64,000 nucleotides of DNA from Oxalobacteraceae bacterium OTU3CINTB1 (GTDB lineage Bacteria > Pseudomonadota > Gammaproteobacteria > Burkholderiales > Burkholderiaceae_D). Positions 17,665 through 26,919 of the stretch are shown here, piece after piece. The notes beneath the pieces were generated by a model. That model ran no database searches and was not told where the DNA came from. It saw only the letters and a program-made list of their open reading frames with translations. The stretch's first letter is position 1. Each line of letters begins with the position of its first letter. Location of the stretch: assembly GCA_024123955.1 (NCBI GenBank), contig CP099652.1, positions 868,001 to 932,000 of the forward strand, given 5' to 3'. The translations under genes were made by a program, and so were the position numbers.

Positions 17665-18459
17665 TTAGGATGTGCGGCCCGCACGCCGGGCGGCTCTTCC
17701 CGTCAGCAGCAAGCCGGCCAGCAGCATGGCGTAGGTGGTCGGCTCCGGCACCACGGCAGCCGTCACCGTGATGTCCGTGTAGGCGAGGAAGTTGACGCTC
17801 ACTGCCATGGCGGTGGCGCCCGGGTTGGCGAAGGCCAGGGTGAAGAATTCGCTGCTGCTGGCGGCGCCGGTGTCCTCGCCCCGGATCAGCGCGCTCTCGC
17901 GCGACAGATAGCTGAAGGTGTGCATCTCGCTGTCGGTGATGTCGATCGATGCCCAACTGAAGACGCCATACCCCTCGCCGGCGTCCAGCGAGCGGGTGGC
18001 ATCGGTGAGCACGTTGCCCGACACGGTCAGCAATGTATGCGGGGCCAGGGTCAGCCATATCCACTGCTGGCTGTCGGCGCTGACCATGTTGTCCAGCCCG
18101 AGGGCGGGGCCGGTGGTGACTTGCGCGGCGACATCGCCCACGATGCCGGTGGTGGTGGCGCCTGCCGTGGCCGAGCTGTGCGCCATCTGCGCGTTGCCGG
18201 CGGTGTAAGGCGGCGGAGTCACGGTGGTTGGATAGAAGCCGCCGCCGGTATTGCTGGTGTCGGTGTAGACCATGAGCCGGGTGTCGAAGGAATCGATGAT
18301 ATAGCCGGCGTTGGCGGCGTCCTGCGGCGTGAGGTCGATGACGCCGAGCGTGACGTTGCCGATGCTGGTGGTACCGCTCGCGCTGGCCAGCGCGGGGCCG
18401 GCGGCCAGGCTGGCACAGGCGGCCAGCACGGGCAATATCGTGCGCAACAGTTTGTTCAT
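17665..18459 (-). CDS. PEP-CTERM sorting-domain exported protein
   Basis: This 264-residue protein has an N-terminal signal peptide (cleavage near ALA-SA, about residue 26) and a C-terminal VPEPTTYAMLLAGLLL segment followed by an Arg-rich tail: the PEP-CTERM signal recognised by the exosortase/archaeosortase-type EpsH system. The mature part is rich in Thr/Ser/Ala and beta-strand-like, and has no recognised catalytic motif. Such proteins are usually exported to the surface or matrix in exopolysaccharide-producing bacteria. The exosortase gene is not in this window. Convergent with the DUF817 gene and divergent from the HicB-like ORF. Confidence 0.88.
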   Translation of the reverse strand: MNKLLRTILPVLAACASLAAGPALASASGTTSIGNVTLGVIDLTPQDAANAGYIIDSFDTRLMVYTDTSNTGGGFYPTTVTPPPYTAGNAQMAHSSATAGATTTGIVGDVAAQVTTGPALGLDNMVSADSQQWIWLTLAPHTLLTVSGNVLTDATRSLDAGEGYGVFSWASIDITDSEMHTFSYLSRESALIRGEDTGAASSSEFFTLAFANPGATAMAVSVNFLAYTDITVTAAVVPEPTTYAMLLAGLLLTGRAARRAGRTS

Positions 18460-18540
18460 GACGTCTCCTTGGTGCCGTCGGGCGCTTTTTTATCGATTGG
18501 AAAGAGTGGGGCGGGAGCCAGCGATGGCTGGTGGGAGTTC

Positions 18541-18762
18541 ATGCTACCGACGCCTGAAGCGAGTCGATTGATCCCGCTCAGCATTCGGTCGGACTCCAAT
18601 GGCGGCAGCGTCTCCGTACCGCCTTTGCCGGGTTGCTTGTCACATGGAGAGACCGAGGCAGAAGCGATCGCAAACATTAAGACTGCGATCGGAGAATACT
18701 CATCCGTTTGGGAAGAGCAGTTCGATGACGCCGATGTGCAAGAAGTCATAGTCACGGCGTAA
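18541..18762 (+). CDS. HicB-like antitoxin-type small protein without a partner
   Basis: A 73-residue ORF reads GGSVSVPPLPGCLSHGETEAEAIANIKTAIGEY, matching the conserved VPxLPGCxSxGxTxEEAxxNxxxAI core of HicB-type antitoxins (a degenerate RNase H-like fold). HicB proteins are normally encoded next to the small RNA-cleaving toxin HicA. No HicA-like ORF lies on either side, and the DNA-binding tail of longer HicB proteins is absent, so this may be an orphan or remnant. The ATG at 18541 is chosen as the first in-frame ATG beyond the PEP-CTERM leader; its ribosome binding site is weak (GTGGGAG upstream). Confidence 0.55.
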   Translation: MLPTPEASRLIPLSIRSDSNGGSVSVPPLPGCLSHGETEAEAIANIKTAIGEYSSVWEEQFDDADVQEVIVTA

Positions 18763-18794
18763 ACGCCAGATATAACATCCTTTATGGTGACCCG

Positions 18795-19175
18795 GTGACC
18801 CATATATTTAGCCGCCGTCTGGCGCTGATCTTCGGCATTCTTCTGCCGCTGGCGGAAACGGTGCGCCGCTGGCACCAGATCAGCGCCGGCACCCACTTCA
18901 TTTTCTGGCTTGACGATGTGCTGCTTGGCGCCATGCTGTTATATGCGGTCTGGCGTACCCGCGTCGACTTCAACGATGGCCAGCGGTTTCTGGCCGCCGC
19001 TTGGGGATGCTCGCTGGGCATGGGGTACTTCAGCTTCTTCGGCATGCTGGCCGACCCTTCCAGGGTTGAATCCGGGCCCTTGCCTGCAGAATGGGTGCAA
19101 GTCATCGTGGGCGCGGGCCTGTTGTTGTCGGTGCTTGCGCTGATCGGCAGCCTGCGGCCTGCGGTTGCGCGATAG
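18795..19175 (+). CDS. small hypothetical membrane protein
   Basis: A 126-residue protein from a GTG start with about four hydrophobic segments (roughly residues 8-20, 36-54, 66-86 and 101-118), ending in a basic tail. There are few charged residues inside the segments, and Asp40/Asp41 lie at a membrane edge. No family was recognised. It follows the HicB-like ORF by 32 bp in the same direction. The start is uncertain because no clear ribosome binding site precedes the GTG. Confidence 0.5.
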   Translation: MTHIFSRRLALIFGILLPLAETVRRWHQISAGTHFIFWLDDVLLGAMLLYAVWRTRVDFNDGQRFLAAAWGCSLGMGYFSFFGMLADPSRVESGPLPAEWVQVIVGAGLLLSVLALIGSLRPAVAR

Positions 19176-19207
19176 CGTGGAGGGCGTTAGGGTCCCGGAC
19201 GGAGCGT

Positions 19208-19233
19208 GGCGGATTACGCTTCGCTAATCCGCC
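19208..19233. repeat. dispersed GGCGGATTA inverted repeat
   Basis: GGCGGATTA (19208-19216) and TAATCCGCC (19225-19233) flank CGCTTCGC, with CCTAC following. This short palindromic unit is familiar as a dispersed intergenic repeat in many proteobacterial genomes. Only one copy was seen in this window. Confidence 0.6.
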
Positions 19234-19284
19234 CTACGAAATGCGGCAGACGAGAGCGCTGCCGGCCGGAATACGCGAGGCCTG

Positions 19285-19596
19285 TTAGAAGAGGCTGCAC
19301 ATAAACCGCATATCGCCAAGCGCAAATGACCCAGCCCACACAGCGATTCCAAGCAAAAAATAGAAAACGCTCATTACGAATTGCGTGATTGGTCCACGTT
19401 TCTTGGATACAAAGAAGGGACATACGAGCAGGACCAGTAGACCCGCCACCCCTAGCAACGCGTAAAATCCGAGACCGCCGCTGCACGAGTGGTTGTTGCC
19501 AATGGCCAGGGCGGCGACCAAAAATGCCAGATAGACAAAAAACGGCGGGGCGAATTCCGGGATGGACTCTTTCACGTGCGGGACGGGTTCGTTCAT
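19285..19596 (-). CDS. small hypothetical membrane protein
   Basis: A 103-residue protein starting MNEPVPHVKESIPEF at 19596, where AGGAGC precedes the ATG; an in-frame extension to 19674 was rejected for lack of a ribosome binding site. Three hydrophobic segments are visible (about residues 19-35, 44-61 and 71-93). Cys residues occur in the first loop (NNHSCSGG) and near the C-terminus (FMCSLF). No family was recognised. It lies divergent from the ribosomal operon that begins with rplC. Confidence 0.5.
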   Translation of the reverse strand: MNEPVPHVKESIPEFAPPFFVYLAFLVAALAIGNNHSCSGGLGFYALLGVAGLLVLLVCPFFVSKKRGPITQFVMSVFYFLLGIAVWAGSFALGDMRFMCSLF

Positions 19597-19921
19597 TCTC
19601 AGCTCCTGTGATGTGGGTTCGTGGAAACTGGAAGCGTGACGCCGCGCCGCCATCGGCGCCTTGAGTTTTGGCAATCAGGAATGTTTTTCGCCGCTACCGT
19701 ATCCCGGCCGCAACCCGCATCCCGCCTCGCTTTCCCCCGTCCCGCCACACCGGCCCGATAATTCCGCGTAAACCCGACATACCCTGTACTTAGTTGTTGC
19801 GTCAAGCCCCTTTTCACGCTACACTAGCCGGCTTCGGTATGGATTCGACCTTTTATTGGTCCGTACTAATTTTGTAGTTCAACATATCCCCGCCCAATCG
19901 TAGGTGGGAATTGGAGAAAAA
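19597..19921. promoter_or_regulatory. divergent gap and S10-operon leader
   Basis: These 325 bases hold no gene. The left two-thirds show nothing I recognise. A sigma-70-like promoter reads towards rplC: TTGCGT (19797-19802), a 17-bp spacer and TACACT (19820-19825). The transcript would carry a leader of about 90 nt before rplC. In Escherichia coli the S10 leader binds L4 for autoregulation; whether this shorter leader does so cannot be judged from sequence. Confidence 0.65.
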
Positions 19922-20578
19922 ATGAGCCTTGGCCTCCTCGGTCGCAAGGTTGGTATGATGCGCATCTTCACGGATGAAGGGGATTCGATCCCTGTCACCG
20001 TGCTGGACGTATCGAACAACCGTGTTGCGCAAATCAAAACTCCTGAAACTGATGGTTACTCCGCAGTTCAGGTCGCATTCGGTCAACGTCGCGCTTCCCG
20101 CGTAACGAAGGCTGTTGCTGGTCACCACGCTAAAGCTGGTGTTGAAGCCGGTACTCTGTTGAAAGAGTTCCGCGTCGACGCCACCAAGGCAGCAGAATTG
20201 AAAGCCGGCGATGTCGTTGCCGCTTCGCTGTTCGAAGTCGGTCAAAAGATCGACGTTCAAGGTGTCACGATCGGTAAAGGCTATGCCGGTACCATCAAGC
20301 GTCACCACTTTGCTTCGGGCCGTGCTACCCACGGTAACTCGCGTTCGCACAACGTTCCAGGCTCCATCGGTATGGCGCAGGATCCAGGCCGCGTGTTCCC
20401 AGGTAAGCGCATGACCGGTCACCTCGGTGACGTCACCCGCACCGTGCAGAACCTCGAAATCGCCCGTATCGACGCCGACCGTCAGCTGCTGCTGGTCAAA
20501 GGCGCGATTCCTGGCGCGAAAAATGGCCAGGTCGTCGTATCGCCTGCTGTCAAAGTTAAAGCAAAGAAGGGAGCTTAA
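19922..20578 (+). CDS. rplC: 50S ribosomal protein L3
   Basis: L3 (218 residues) is an early-assembly 23S-binding protein whose loop reaches the peptidyl transferase centre. The start [16 protein letters not shown] is conserved and follows GGAGAAAA; the six-residue upstream extension was not used. The central [18 protein letters not shown] loop, including the methylated-Gln region, is intact. It is the first gene of the main ribosomal cluster here because rpsJ lies 12.5 kb upstream, so it must rely on its own promoter. Confidence 0.98.
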   Translation: MSLGLLGRKVGMMRIFTDEGDSIPVTVLDVSNNRVAQIKTPETDGYSAVQVAFGQRRASRVTKAVAGHHAKAGVEAGTLLKEFRVDATKAAELKAGDVVAASLFEVGQKIDVQGVTIGKGYAGTIKRHHFASGRATHGNSRSHNVPGSIGMAQDPGRVFPGKRMTGHLGDVTRTVQNLEIARIDADRQLLLVKGAIPGAKNGQVVVSPAVKVKAKKGA

Positions 20579-20581
20579 ACG

Positions 20582-21202
20582 ATGGAACTCAAGCTCTTGA
20601 ACGCTCAAGGTCAAGCCGCCTCTAACGTAGCTGCCGCCGACACCATTTTCGGCCGCGACTACAACGAAGCCCTGATCCACCAGATCGTCGTTGCTTACCA
20701 AGCCAATGCGCGCAGCGGCAACCGTAAACAAAAAGACCGTGAAGAAGTCCACCACACGACCAAGAAGCCATGGCGCCAAAAAGGCACCGGCCGCGCTCGT
20801 GCTGGTATGTCGTCGTCGCCACTGTGGCGCGGCGGTGGTCGCATCTTCCCGAACTCGCCCGACGAGAACTTCACCCACAAAGTGAACAAGAAGATGTACC
20901 GCGCAGGTATCTGCTCGATTCTGTCCCAGCTGGCCCGCGAAGAGCGCCTGGTTGTGGTCGAAGATTTCGCGATCGAAGCGCCAAAAACCAAGCTGCTGTC
21001 GCAAAAGCTGACCGGCATGGGCTTTGACTCGGTACTGATCATCACCGACGTCGCCAACGAAAACCTGGAACTGGCTTCGCGCAATCTGCCGAACGTTCTG
21101 GTTGTCGAGCCACGTCACGCAGATCCAATGTCGCTGGTGTTCTACAAGAAGATTGTAGTGACCAAGGCCGCATTGGCCAAGATTGAGGAGATGCTGGCAT
21201 GA
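20582..21202 (+). CDS. rplD: 50S ribosomal protein L4
   Basis: L4 (206 residues) lines the polypeptide exit tunnel with its long loop ([16 protein letters not shown]), the region where macrolide-resistance changes occur; it looks wild type. In enterobacteria L4 also represses the S10 operon. It starts 3 bp after rplC and its last codons overlap the rplW start (ATGA at 21199-21202), so the two are translationally coupled. Confidence 0.98.
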   Translation: MELKLLNAQGQAASNVAAADTIFGRDYNEALIHQIVVAYQANARSGNRKQKDREEVHHTTKKPWRQKGTGRARAGMSSSPLWRGGGRIFPNSPDENFTHKVNKKMYRAGICSILSQLAREERLVVVEDFAIEAPKTKLLSQKLTGMGFDSVLIITDVANENLELASRNLPNVLVVEPRHADPMSLVFYKKIVVTKAALAKIEEMLA

Positions 21203-21513
21203 GCGCATTGAAATTTAGCGAAGAGCGCCTGATGAAGGTGCTGGTAGCTCCGGTCATTTCCGAGAAGGCCACCATGGTCGCGGAAAAGAACGAGCAGATC
21301 GTTTTCCGTGTTACCACCGACGCGACCAAGCCAGAAATCAAGGCCGCCGTTGAACTGCTGTTCAAAGTCGAAGTGGAATCGGTGCAGACCGTCAACCGCG
21401 AAGGTAAGCAGAAGCGTTCCGGCGCCCACACCGGCCGCCGCAACCATACCAAGCGTGCTTTCGTGTGCCTGAAGCCTGGCCAGGAAATCAATTTCTCCGA
21501 GGAGGCTAAATAA
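21199..21513 (+). CDS. rplW: 50S ribosomal protein L23
   Basis: L23 (104 residues) sits at the exit tunnel mouth and docks trigger factor and SRP. The conserved core [18 protein letters not shown] and the [10 protein letters not shown] segment are visible. It overlaps rplD by 4 bp at its start and rplB by one base at its end (TAATG), showing tight coupling. Confidence 0.97.
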   Translation: MSALKFSEERLMKVLVAPVISEKATMVAEKNEQIVFRVTTDATKPEIKAAVELLFKVEVESVQTVNREGKQKRSGAHTGRRNHTKRAFVCLKPGQEINFSEEAK

Positions 21514-22340
21514 TGGCACTCGTTAAGATGAAGCCAACCTCGCCAGGCCGTCGCGGCATGGTGAAGGTTGTGAACCCGGACCTGTACAAAGGTCGTCCGT
21601 TCGCAGCCCTGGTTGAGAAAAAATCGAAGACCGCCGGCCGTAACAACAACGGCCACATCACCACCCGTCACATCGGTGGTGGTCACAAGCAACACTATCG
21701 CCTGATCGACTTCAAGCGTCAGAAGGATGGCATTCCTGCGAAAGTGGAACGTATCGAATACGATCCAAACCGCACCGCGAATATCGCCCTGCTGTGCTAC
21801 GCCGACGGCGAGCGTCACTACATCATCGCCACCAAGGGCATGAGCGTGGGCGACACCGTCATGAACGGCTCGGAAGCGCCGATCAAGTCGGGCAACTGCC
21901 TGCCGATCCGCAACATCCCGGTCGGTACCGTCATGCACTGCGTCGAAATGCTGCCAGGTAAGGGTGCCCAGATGGCCCGTACCGCCGGCGCCGGCGTCGT
22001 TCTGATGGCCCGCGAAGGCACCTACGCCCAGGTCCGCCTGCGCTCGGGTGAAGTTCGTCGCGTGCACATCGAGTGCCGTGCCACCGTGGGTGAAGTCGGC
22101 AACGCCGAACACAGCCTGCGTAAAATCGGTAAAGCCGGTGCGATGCGCTGGCGCGGTGTTCGTCCTACCGTTCGCGGTGTGGTCATGAACCCGGTCGATC
22201 ACCCGCACGGTGGTGGTGAAGGTAAAACCGCAGCTGGTCGTCATCCAGTGTCGCCTTGGGGCCAACAGACGAAGGGTAAGAAGACCCGCAGCAACAAGCG
22301 CACTTCTTCCATGATCGTCTCGCGCCGCGGCAAGAAATAA
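21513..22340 (+). CDS. rplB: 50S ribosomal protein L2
   Basis: L2 (275 residues) is needed for subunit association and peptidyl transferase activity. The highly conserved C-terminal [18 protein letters not shown] segment, including the functionally important His in DHPHGGG, is intact, as is the basic [10 protein letters not shown] tail. It starts within the stop codon of rplW. Confidence 0.98.
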   Translation: MALVKMKPTSPGRRGMVKVVNPDLYKGRPFAALVEKKSKTAGRNNNGHITTRHIGGGHKQHYRLIDFKRQKDGIPAKVERIEYDPNRTANIALLCYADGERHYIIATKGMSVGDTVMNGSEAPIKSGNCLPIRNIPVGTVMHCVEMLPGKGAQMARTAGAGVVLMAREGTYAQVRLRSGEVRRVHIECRATVGEVGNAEHSLRKIGKAGAMRWRGVRPTVRGVVMNPVDHPHGGGEGKTAAGRHPVSPWGQQTKGKKTRSNKRTSSMIVSRRGKK

Positions 22341-22350
22341 GGGGTAGCAC

Positions 22351-22626
22351 ATGACTCGTTCATTGAAAAAAGGGCCGTTCTGTGACGCCCACCTGGTGAA
22401 AAAAGTCGAAGCGGCGCAAGCGGCCAAAGACAAAAAGCCAATCAAAACCTGGTCCCGTCGTTCGACCATCATGCCTGACTTCATCGGCCTGACGATCGCC
22501 GTCCACAATGGCAAGCTGCACGTGCCGGTGTACGTCTCCGAGAACATGGTTGGTCACAAGCTCGGTGAATTCGCGCTGACCCGCACGTTCAAGGGCCATG
22601 CCGCTGACAAGAAGGCGAAGAAATAA
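22351..22626 (+). CDS. rpsS: 30S ribosomal protein S19
   Basis: S19 (91 residues) forms a complex with S13 in the 30S head and contacts A-site tRNA. It starts [15 protein letters not shown] and ends in a basic KKAKK tail. It is preceded by a GGGGTAG-type site 10 bp after rplB and ends in a TAATG overlap with rplV. Confidence 0.97.
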   Translation: MTRSLKKGPFCDAHLVKKVEAAQAAKDKKPIKTWSRRSTIMPDFIGLTIAVHNGKLHVPVYVSENMVGHKLGEFALTRTFKGHAADKKAKK

Positions 22627-22955
22627 TGGAAACCAAAGCAATCCTCAAGGGTGTGCGCTTGTCGGATCAGAAAGGTCGCCTCGTGGCCGACCAGATCCGC
22701 GGCAAGAAAGTTGACGCAGCACTCAACATTCTGCAATTCAGCCCGAAAAAGGGCGCGACCATCATCAAGAAAGTGCTCGAGTCGGCCATCGCCAACGCCG
22801 AGCACAACGATGGCGCCGACATCGACGAGCTGTTCGTCAAAGTCATCTACGTTGAAAAGGGTCCGATCCTCAAGCGCTTCACCGCACGCGCTAAGGGCCG
22901 GGGTGATCGCATCTCGAAGCAATCGTGTCACATTTACGTGACCGTCGGCAACTAA
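22626..22955 (+). CDS. rplV: 50S ribosomal protein L22
   Basis: L22 (109 residues) lines the exit tunnel opposite L4 with a beta-hairpin ([21 protein letters not shown]). The hairpin has no insertion or deletion of the kind seen in macrolide-resistant strains. The start codon overlaps the rpsS stop; rpsC follows after 11 bp with AAGGAGC in between. Confidence 0.97.
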   Translation: METKAILKGVRLSDQKGRLVADQIRGKKVDAALNILQFSPKKGATIIKKVLESAIANAEHNDGADIDELFVKVIYVEKGPILKRFTARAKGRGDRISKQSCHIYVTVGN

Positions 22956-22966
22956 GGAGCTATAGC

Positions 22967-23785
22967 ATGGGTCAAAAAATCCACCCAACCGGCTTCCGCC
23001 TGTCGGTTACCCGTAACTGGGCCTCGCGTTGGTATGCTGGCAACAGCAACTTCGCTTCGATGCTGAACGAAGACTTGAAGGCGCGCGCCTACCTGAAGAC
23101 CAAGCTGAAGAACGCTTCGGTCGGCCGCATCGTCATCGAGCGTCCAGCCAAGAACGCGCGCTTCACGATCTACAGCTCGCGTCCGGGCGTGGTCATTGGT
23201 AAAAAAGGCGAAGACATCGAAGTACTGAAGTCGGCGCTGACCAAGATCATGGGCGTACCTGTCCACGTGAACATCGAAGAAATCCGCAAGCCGGAAATCG
23301 ACTCGCAGCTGATCGCCGATTCGATCGCCCAGCAGCTGGAAAAGCGCATCATGTTCCGCCGCGCGATGAAGCGCGCCATGCAAAACGCCATGCGTCTGGG
23401 TGCCCTGGGCATCAAGATCATGTCGTCGGGTCGTCTGAACGGTATCGAAATCGCTCGTAAAGAGTGGTACCGCGAAGGTCGTGTGCCACTGCACACCCTG
23501 CGCGCCGACATCGACTACGGCACCAGCGAAGCTTCGACCACCTACGGCATCATCGGTGTCAAGGTCTGGGTATACAAGGGTGACCGCGCGCCGAACGGCG
23601 ACGCACCAGTCATCGATACCCCGCCGGACGAGAAGAAGCCACGTGGCCCACGTCGTGACGACGGCAAACCAGCTGGCCGTCCGCGCCCAGCCGGCGCCGG
23701 CGCCGGTGCTAAACCAGCCGCTCCAGGCGCAGCACGCGTTCGTAGCGCCGCTGCCGCCAAGCCGGCCGAGAAAGCAGGAGAATAA
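22967..23785 (+). CDS. rpsC: 30S ribosomal protein S3
   Basis: S3 (272 residues) forms the mRNA entry site with S4 and S5 and has helicase-related function. [18 protein letters not shown] is the standard start, and the KH domain [12 protein letters not shown] is at about residues 75-86. The C-terminal 45 residues are an Ala/Pro/Gly-rich basic tail ([14 protein letters not shown]), longer than in enterobacteria and typical of high-GC betaproteobacteria. The start at 22967 follows AAGGAGC. Confidence 0.97.
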   Translation: MGQKIHPTGFRLSVTRNWASRWYAGNSNFASMLNEDLKARAYLKTKLKNASVGRIVIERPAKNARFTIYSSRPGVVIGKKGEDIEVLKSALTKIMGVPVHVNIEEIRKPEIDSQLIADSIAQQLEKRIMFRRAMKRAMQNAMRLGALGIKIMSSGRLNGIEIARKEWYREGRVPLHTLRADIDYGTSEASTTYGIIGVKVWVYKGDRAPNGDAPVIDTPPDEKKPRGPRRDDGKPAGRPRPAGAGAGAKPAAPGAARVRSAAAAKPAEKAGE

Positions 23786-23787
23786 TC

Positions 23788-24207
23788 ATGCTGCAACCAG
23801 CACGCAGGAAGTATCGTAAAGAGCAGAAAGGCCGTAACACCGGCATTTCGCATGGCACCGGCACTTCGGTGTCGTTCGGTGAATTCGGTCTGAAAGCCGT
23901 TGCCCGTGGTCGTATCACGGCACGCCAGATCGAAGCCGCTCGTCGCGCCATGACCCGTCACATCAAACGTGGCGGCCGTATCTGGATCCGCATCTTCCCG
24001 GACAAACCGATCTCGAACAAGCCAGCCGAAGTTCGTATGGGTAACGGTAAGGGTAATCCAGAGTACTACGTCGCTGAAATCCGTCCGGGCAAAGTCCTGT
24101 ACGAAATGGACGGCGTCGACGAAACCTTGGCGCGCGAAGCATTCCGCCTGGCCGCTGCCAAACTGCCACTGGCGACGACCTTCGTGGTCCGCCAAGTCGG
24201 CCAATAA
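23788..24207 (+). CDS. rplP: 50S ribosomal protein L16
   Basis: L16 (139 residues; usual 136-138) is near the A-site tRNA elbow and is needed for late 50S assembly. [17 protein letters not shown] and [23 protein letters not shown] are conserved; the Arg in GRITARQ and the RMGNGKG loop, including the hydroxylated-Arg position of Escherichia coli L16, are present. It starts 2 bp after rpsC. Confidence 0.97.
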   Translation: MLQPARRKYRKEQKGRNTGISHGTGTSVSFGEFGLKAVARGRITARQIEAARRAMTRHIKRGGRIWIRIFPDKPISNKPAEVRMGNGKGNPEYYVAEIRPGKVLYEMDGVDETLAREAFRLAAAKLPLATTFVVRQVGQ

Positions 24208-24219
24208 CAGGAGTGAAAT

Positions 24220-24411
24220 ATGAAAGCATCTGAACTCCGCGGCAAAGACCAGGTAGCTCTGCAAAAAGAGCTGACTGACCTGTTGAAGGCCCAGTTCGGC
24301 CTGCGCATGCAAATCGCGACGCAGCAGCTGAGCAATACTTCGCAGCTCAAGAAGGTACGTCGCGACATCGCACGTGTAAAAACGGTAATGAACACCAAGG
24401 AAGCCAAATGA
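24220..24411 (+). CDS. rpmC: 50S ribosomal protein L29
   Basis: L29 (63 residues) lies beside L23 at the tunnel exit. The [20 protein letters not shown] start and [14 protein letters not shown] end match the two-helix family. It follows rplP by 12 bp with CAGGAGTG and overlaps rpsQ by four bases (ATGA). Confidence 0.96.
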   Translation: MKASELRGKDQVALQKELTDLLKAQFGLRMQIATQQLSNTSQLKKVRRDIARVKTVMNTKEAK

Positions 24412-24680
24412 CCGAAACAGTGAACAAGCCGCTCAAGCGCACGCTGGTCGGTAAAGTGGTGTCCGACAAAATGGACAAAACCGTTACCGTTCTGATCGAA
24501 CGTCACGTCAAGCATCCTTTGTACGGCAAGATCATCATGCGCTCGAACAAGTATCACGCGCATGACGAGACCAACCAGGTGAAAACCGGTGACACGGTGG
24601 AAATCGTGGAAGGTCGTCCGATCTCCAAAACGAAGGCATGGACCGTGACGCGCGTGGTGCAAGCCGCGCAAATCGTTTAA
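24408..24680 (+). CDS. rpsQ: 30S ribosomal protein S17
   Basis: S17 (90 residues) binds 16S helix 11 during early assembly. The [24 protein letters not shown] core is conserved. It ends the S10-type unit here: a good intrinsic terminator follows within 10 bp, before a 267-bp gap and rplN. Confidence 0.97.
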   Translation: MTETVNKPLKRTLVGKVVSDKMDKTVTVLIERHVKHPLYGKIIMRSNKYHAHDETNQVKTGDTVEIVEGRPISKTKAWTVTRVVQAAQIV

Positions 24681-24689
24681 TTAAGTGCG

Positions 24690-24725
24690 CCCCGCTTTGC
24701 CGGCAACGGCGGTCGGGGTGTTTTT
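24690..24725 (+). terminator. intrinsic terminator between rpsQ and rplN
   Basis: CCCCG (24690-24694) pairs with CGGGG (24714-24718), with an inner GCCG/CGGC stem and GCAA tetraloop, followed by TGTTTTT (24719-24725). It divides the S10 and spc parts of the cluster. Confidence 0.75.
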
Positions 24726-24734
24726 AATTAGTTC

Positions 24735-24772
24735 TTGCAAGCCCGCGAGTTGTGTTATATACTTGCGGGCTT
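24735..24772 (+). promoter_or_regulatory. internal promoter before rplN with overlapping dyad
   Basis: TTGCAA (24735-24740), a 17-bp spacer and TATACT (24758-24763) form a good sigma-70 promoter just after the terminator. AAGCCCGC (24739-24746) and GCGGGCTT (24765-24772) are a perfect 8-bp inverted repeat that spans from the -35 edge to the expected start point, so the promoter may be under repression. A leader of about 175 nt separates it from rplN. Confidence 0.7.
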
Positions 24773-24947
24773 CGTTCATGTAACGCCGCAAAGTGTCTGG
24801 CCACAGACGCAGAACCGTGCGGTCGGTCGCAGTACGAAGGTCAAGCACCCAAACATCACGCCCTGCATGGGCGCGCTGGCGGGACCAAGACTGACCGCAG
24901 GTCCGCATTGTGTGGATTCTTCGGCTTAAGTTGGGAAAGAGAATACT

Positions 24948-25316
24948 ATGATTCAAACTGAAAGCCGGCTCGAAGTGGCCGACAATACCGGTGCAAAAGA
25001 AGTTATGTGCATCAAGGTATTGGGCGGTTCCAAGCGCCGTTATGCTGGCATTGGCGATGTGATCAAAGTGACTGTCAAAGTCGCCGCGCCACGTGGCCGT
25101 GTCAAAAAAGGTGAAATTTATAACGCCGTGGTTGTGCGCACCGCTAAAGGTGTTCGCCGCCAAGACGGTTCCCTGGTGAAGTTCGACGGCAATGCCGCCG
25201 TTCTGTTGAACGCCAAGCTGGAACCGATCGGTACCCGTATTTTTGGACCAGTGACGCGCGAGCTGCGCACTGAAAAGTTCATGAAGATCGTGTCCCTGGC
25301 ACCGGAAGTCCTGTAA
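24948..25316 (+). CDS. rplN: 50S ribosomal protein L14
   Basis: L14 (122 residues) forms intersubunit bridges and binds the silencing factor Rsf[20 protein letters not shown] and RKDGS-like [15 protein letters not shown] segments are typical. It opens the spc-type unit from its own promoter and long leader. GGGAAAGAGAA precedes the ATG. Confidence 0.97.
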   Translation: MIQTESRLEVADNTGAKEVMCIKVLGGSKRRYAGIGDVIKVTVKVAAPRGRVKKGEIYNAVVVRTAKGVRRQDGSLVKFDGNAAVLLNAKLEPIGTRIFGPVTRELRTEKFMKIVSLAPEVL

Positions 25317-25325
25317 GGAGTCGTA

Positions 25326-25640
25326 ATGGATAAGATTCGTAAAAACGACGAAGTCATCGTTCTGACCGGGAAAGACAAGGGCAAACGTGGCGTCGTTTCG
25401 CGTCGTGTAGATGCGGAGCATGTCGTGGTTGAAGGCGTCAACGTCGCTAAAAAAGCGACCAAGCCTAACCCAATGACTGGCGTACAAGGTGGTATCGTCG
25501 ACAAGACTATGCCGATTCACGTGTCCAATGTCGCGTTGTTCAACGCGGCTAGTGGCAAGGCAGACCGTGTCGGTTTCAAAGAAGTGGATGGCAAAAAAGT
25601 CCGCATCTTCAAATCGTCCGGCGAAGTAGTGAAGGCTTAA
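25326..25640 (+). CDS. rplX: 50S ribosomal protein L24
   Basis: L24 (104 residues) is an assembly-initiating 23S-binding protein. The KOW motif [13 protein letters not shown] is at about residues 10-22. AAGGAG precedes the start and the gene lies 9 bp after rplN. Confidence 0.97.
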   Translation: MDKIRKNDEVIVLTGKDKGKRGVVSRRVDAEHVVVEGVNVAKKATKPNPMTGVQGGIVDKTMPIHVSNVALFNAASGKADRVGFKEVDGKKVRIFKSSGEVVKA

Positions 25641-25646
25641 GAAATC

Positions 25647-26186
25647 ATGGCACGTCTCCAAGAATTCTACAAAGATAAAGTCGTCGCCGACCTGACCGCG
25701 AAATTCGGTTACAAGTCGGTGATGGAAGTTCCACGCCTGACCAAGATCACCCTGAACATGGGTGTTGGTGAGGCAATCGCGGACAAGAAAGTCCTCGAAC
25801 ACGCCGTCGGCGACCTGACCAAGATCGCTGGCCAAAAGCCAGTGACGACCAAGTCGCGCAAGGCTATCGCGGGTTTCAAAATCCGTGAAGGCTACCCGAT
25901 CGGTACCATGGTCACCCTGCGTGGCGCTCGCATGTACGAGTTCCTCGATCGCTTCATTACCGTGGCCCTGCCGCGCGTGCGCGATTTCCGTGGTGTCAAT
26001 GGTCGTTCGTTCGATGGCCGCGGCAACTATAACATCGGTGTCAAAGAGCAGATCATCTTCCCTGAGATCGAGTACGACAAGATCGATGCGCTGCGTGGTA
26101 TGAACATTTCGATTACCACCACCGCCAAGACCGACGACGAAGCCAAAGCTTTGCTCGCCGCCTTTAAATTCCCGTTCAGGAACTAA
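25647..26186 (+). CDS. rplE: 50S ribosomal protein L5
   Basis: L5 (179 residues) binds 5S rRNA and contacts the 30S head and P-site tRNA. The conserved [18 protein letters not shown] and [19 protein letters not shown] stretches are intact. It lies 6 bp after rplX. In enterobacteria the S8 autoregulatory site is at this gene; no comparable structure is evident in the short gap. Confidence 0.97.
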   Translation: MARLQEFYKDKVVADLTAKFGYKSVMEVPRLTKITLNMGVGEAIADKKVLEHAVGDLTKIAGQKPVTTKSRKAIAGFKIREGYPIGTMVTLRGARMYEFLDRFITVALPRVRDFRGVNGRSFDGRGNYNIGVKEQIIFPEIEYDKIDALRGMNISITTTAKTDDEAKALLAAFKFPFRN

Positions 26187-26193
26187 GAAGATC

Positions 26194-26499
26194 ATGGCAA
26201 AACTCGCACTGATTAACCGTGAGCAAAAGCGTGTGGACCTGGCGAACAAATTCGCCGCCAAGCGCGCTTCGCTGAAGGCCATCATTGATGACCAGTCGAA
26301 GTCGGAAGAAGAACGTTACGAAGCGCGCCTGAAACTGCAAGCGCTGCCACGTAACTCGGCTCCGACCCGCCAGCGTAACCGCTGCGCCGTCACCGGTCGT
26401 CCTCGCGGCACTTTCCGTAAATTCGGTCTGGGCCGTATCAAGCTCCGTGAATTCGCCATGCGTGGTGAGATTCCGGGTATGACTAAAGCAAGCTGGTAA
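26194..26499 (+). CDS. rpsN: 30S ribosomal protein S14
   Basis: S14 (101 residues) is the long, zinc-independent form: it has one Cys in [17 protein letters not shown] and no CxxC pairs. It helps complete the 30S head. The C-terminal [11 protein letters not shown] is conserved. It starts 7 bp after rplE. Confidence 0.97.
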   Translation: MAKLALINREQKRVDLANKFAAKRASLKAIIDDQSKSEEERYEARLKLQALPRNSAPTRQRNRCAVTGRPRGTFRKFGLGRIKLREFAMRGEIPGMTKASW

Positions 26500-26513
26500 T
26501 AGGAGAATATGCA

Positions 26514-26909
26514 ATGAGTATGAGCGATCCTATCGCCGATATGCTGACCCGCATTCGTAACGCCCAGGGCGTGCAAAAAACGACCGTGGCCATGCCATCG
26601 TCGAAAGTCAAAATTGCGATTGCCAACGTCCTCAAGGACGAGGGTTACATTGAAGATTTCGCCGTAGCCGAAGCTGGTGGCAAAGCGGAACTGAAAATCG
26701 GTTTGAAGTATTATGTTGGCCGTCCCGTCATCGAGCGCCTTGAGCGCGTGTCCCGTCCGGGCCTGCGCGTCTACAAGGGCAAGGACGAGATCCCTACTGT
26801 GATGAATGGCTTGGGTGTGGCGATCGTGTCGACTCCGCAAGGCGTCATGACGGACCGCAAAGCACGCGCTACCGGTGTCGGCGGCGAAGTTATTTGCTAC
26901 GTCGCATAA
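26514..26909 (+). CDS. rpsH: 30S ribosomal protein S8
   Basis: S8 (131 residues) binds 16S helix 21 and is the usual spc-operon autorepressor. [14 protein letters not shown] and the [26 protein letters not shown] end are conserved. AGGAGA lies 7 bp before the ATG at 26514; a second in-frame ATG two codons later is possible but further from the site. Confidence 0.97.
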   Translation: MSMSDPIADMLTRIRNAQGVQKTTVAMPSSKVKIAIANVLKDEGYIEDFAVAEAGGKAELKIGLKYYVGRPVIERLERVSRPGLRVYKGKDEIPTVMNGLGVAIVSTPQGVMTDRKARATGVGGEVICYVA

Positions 26910-26919
26910 GGAGTTAGAC

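Noticed and set aside
24735..24929. A 64-codon ORF in the rplN leader
   Set aside because: It begins at a TTG that is part of the -35 element, has no ribosome binding site and no recognisable sequence.
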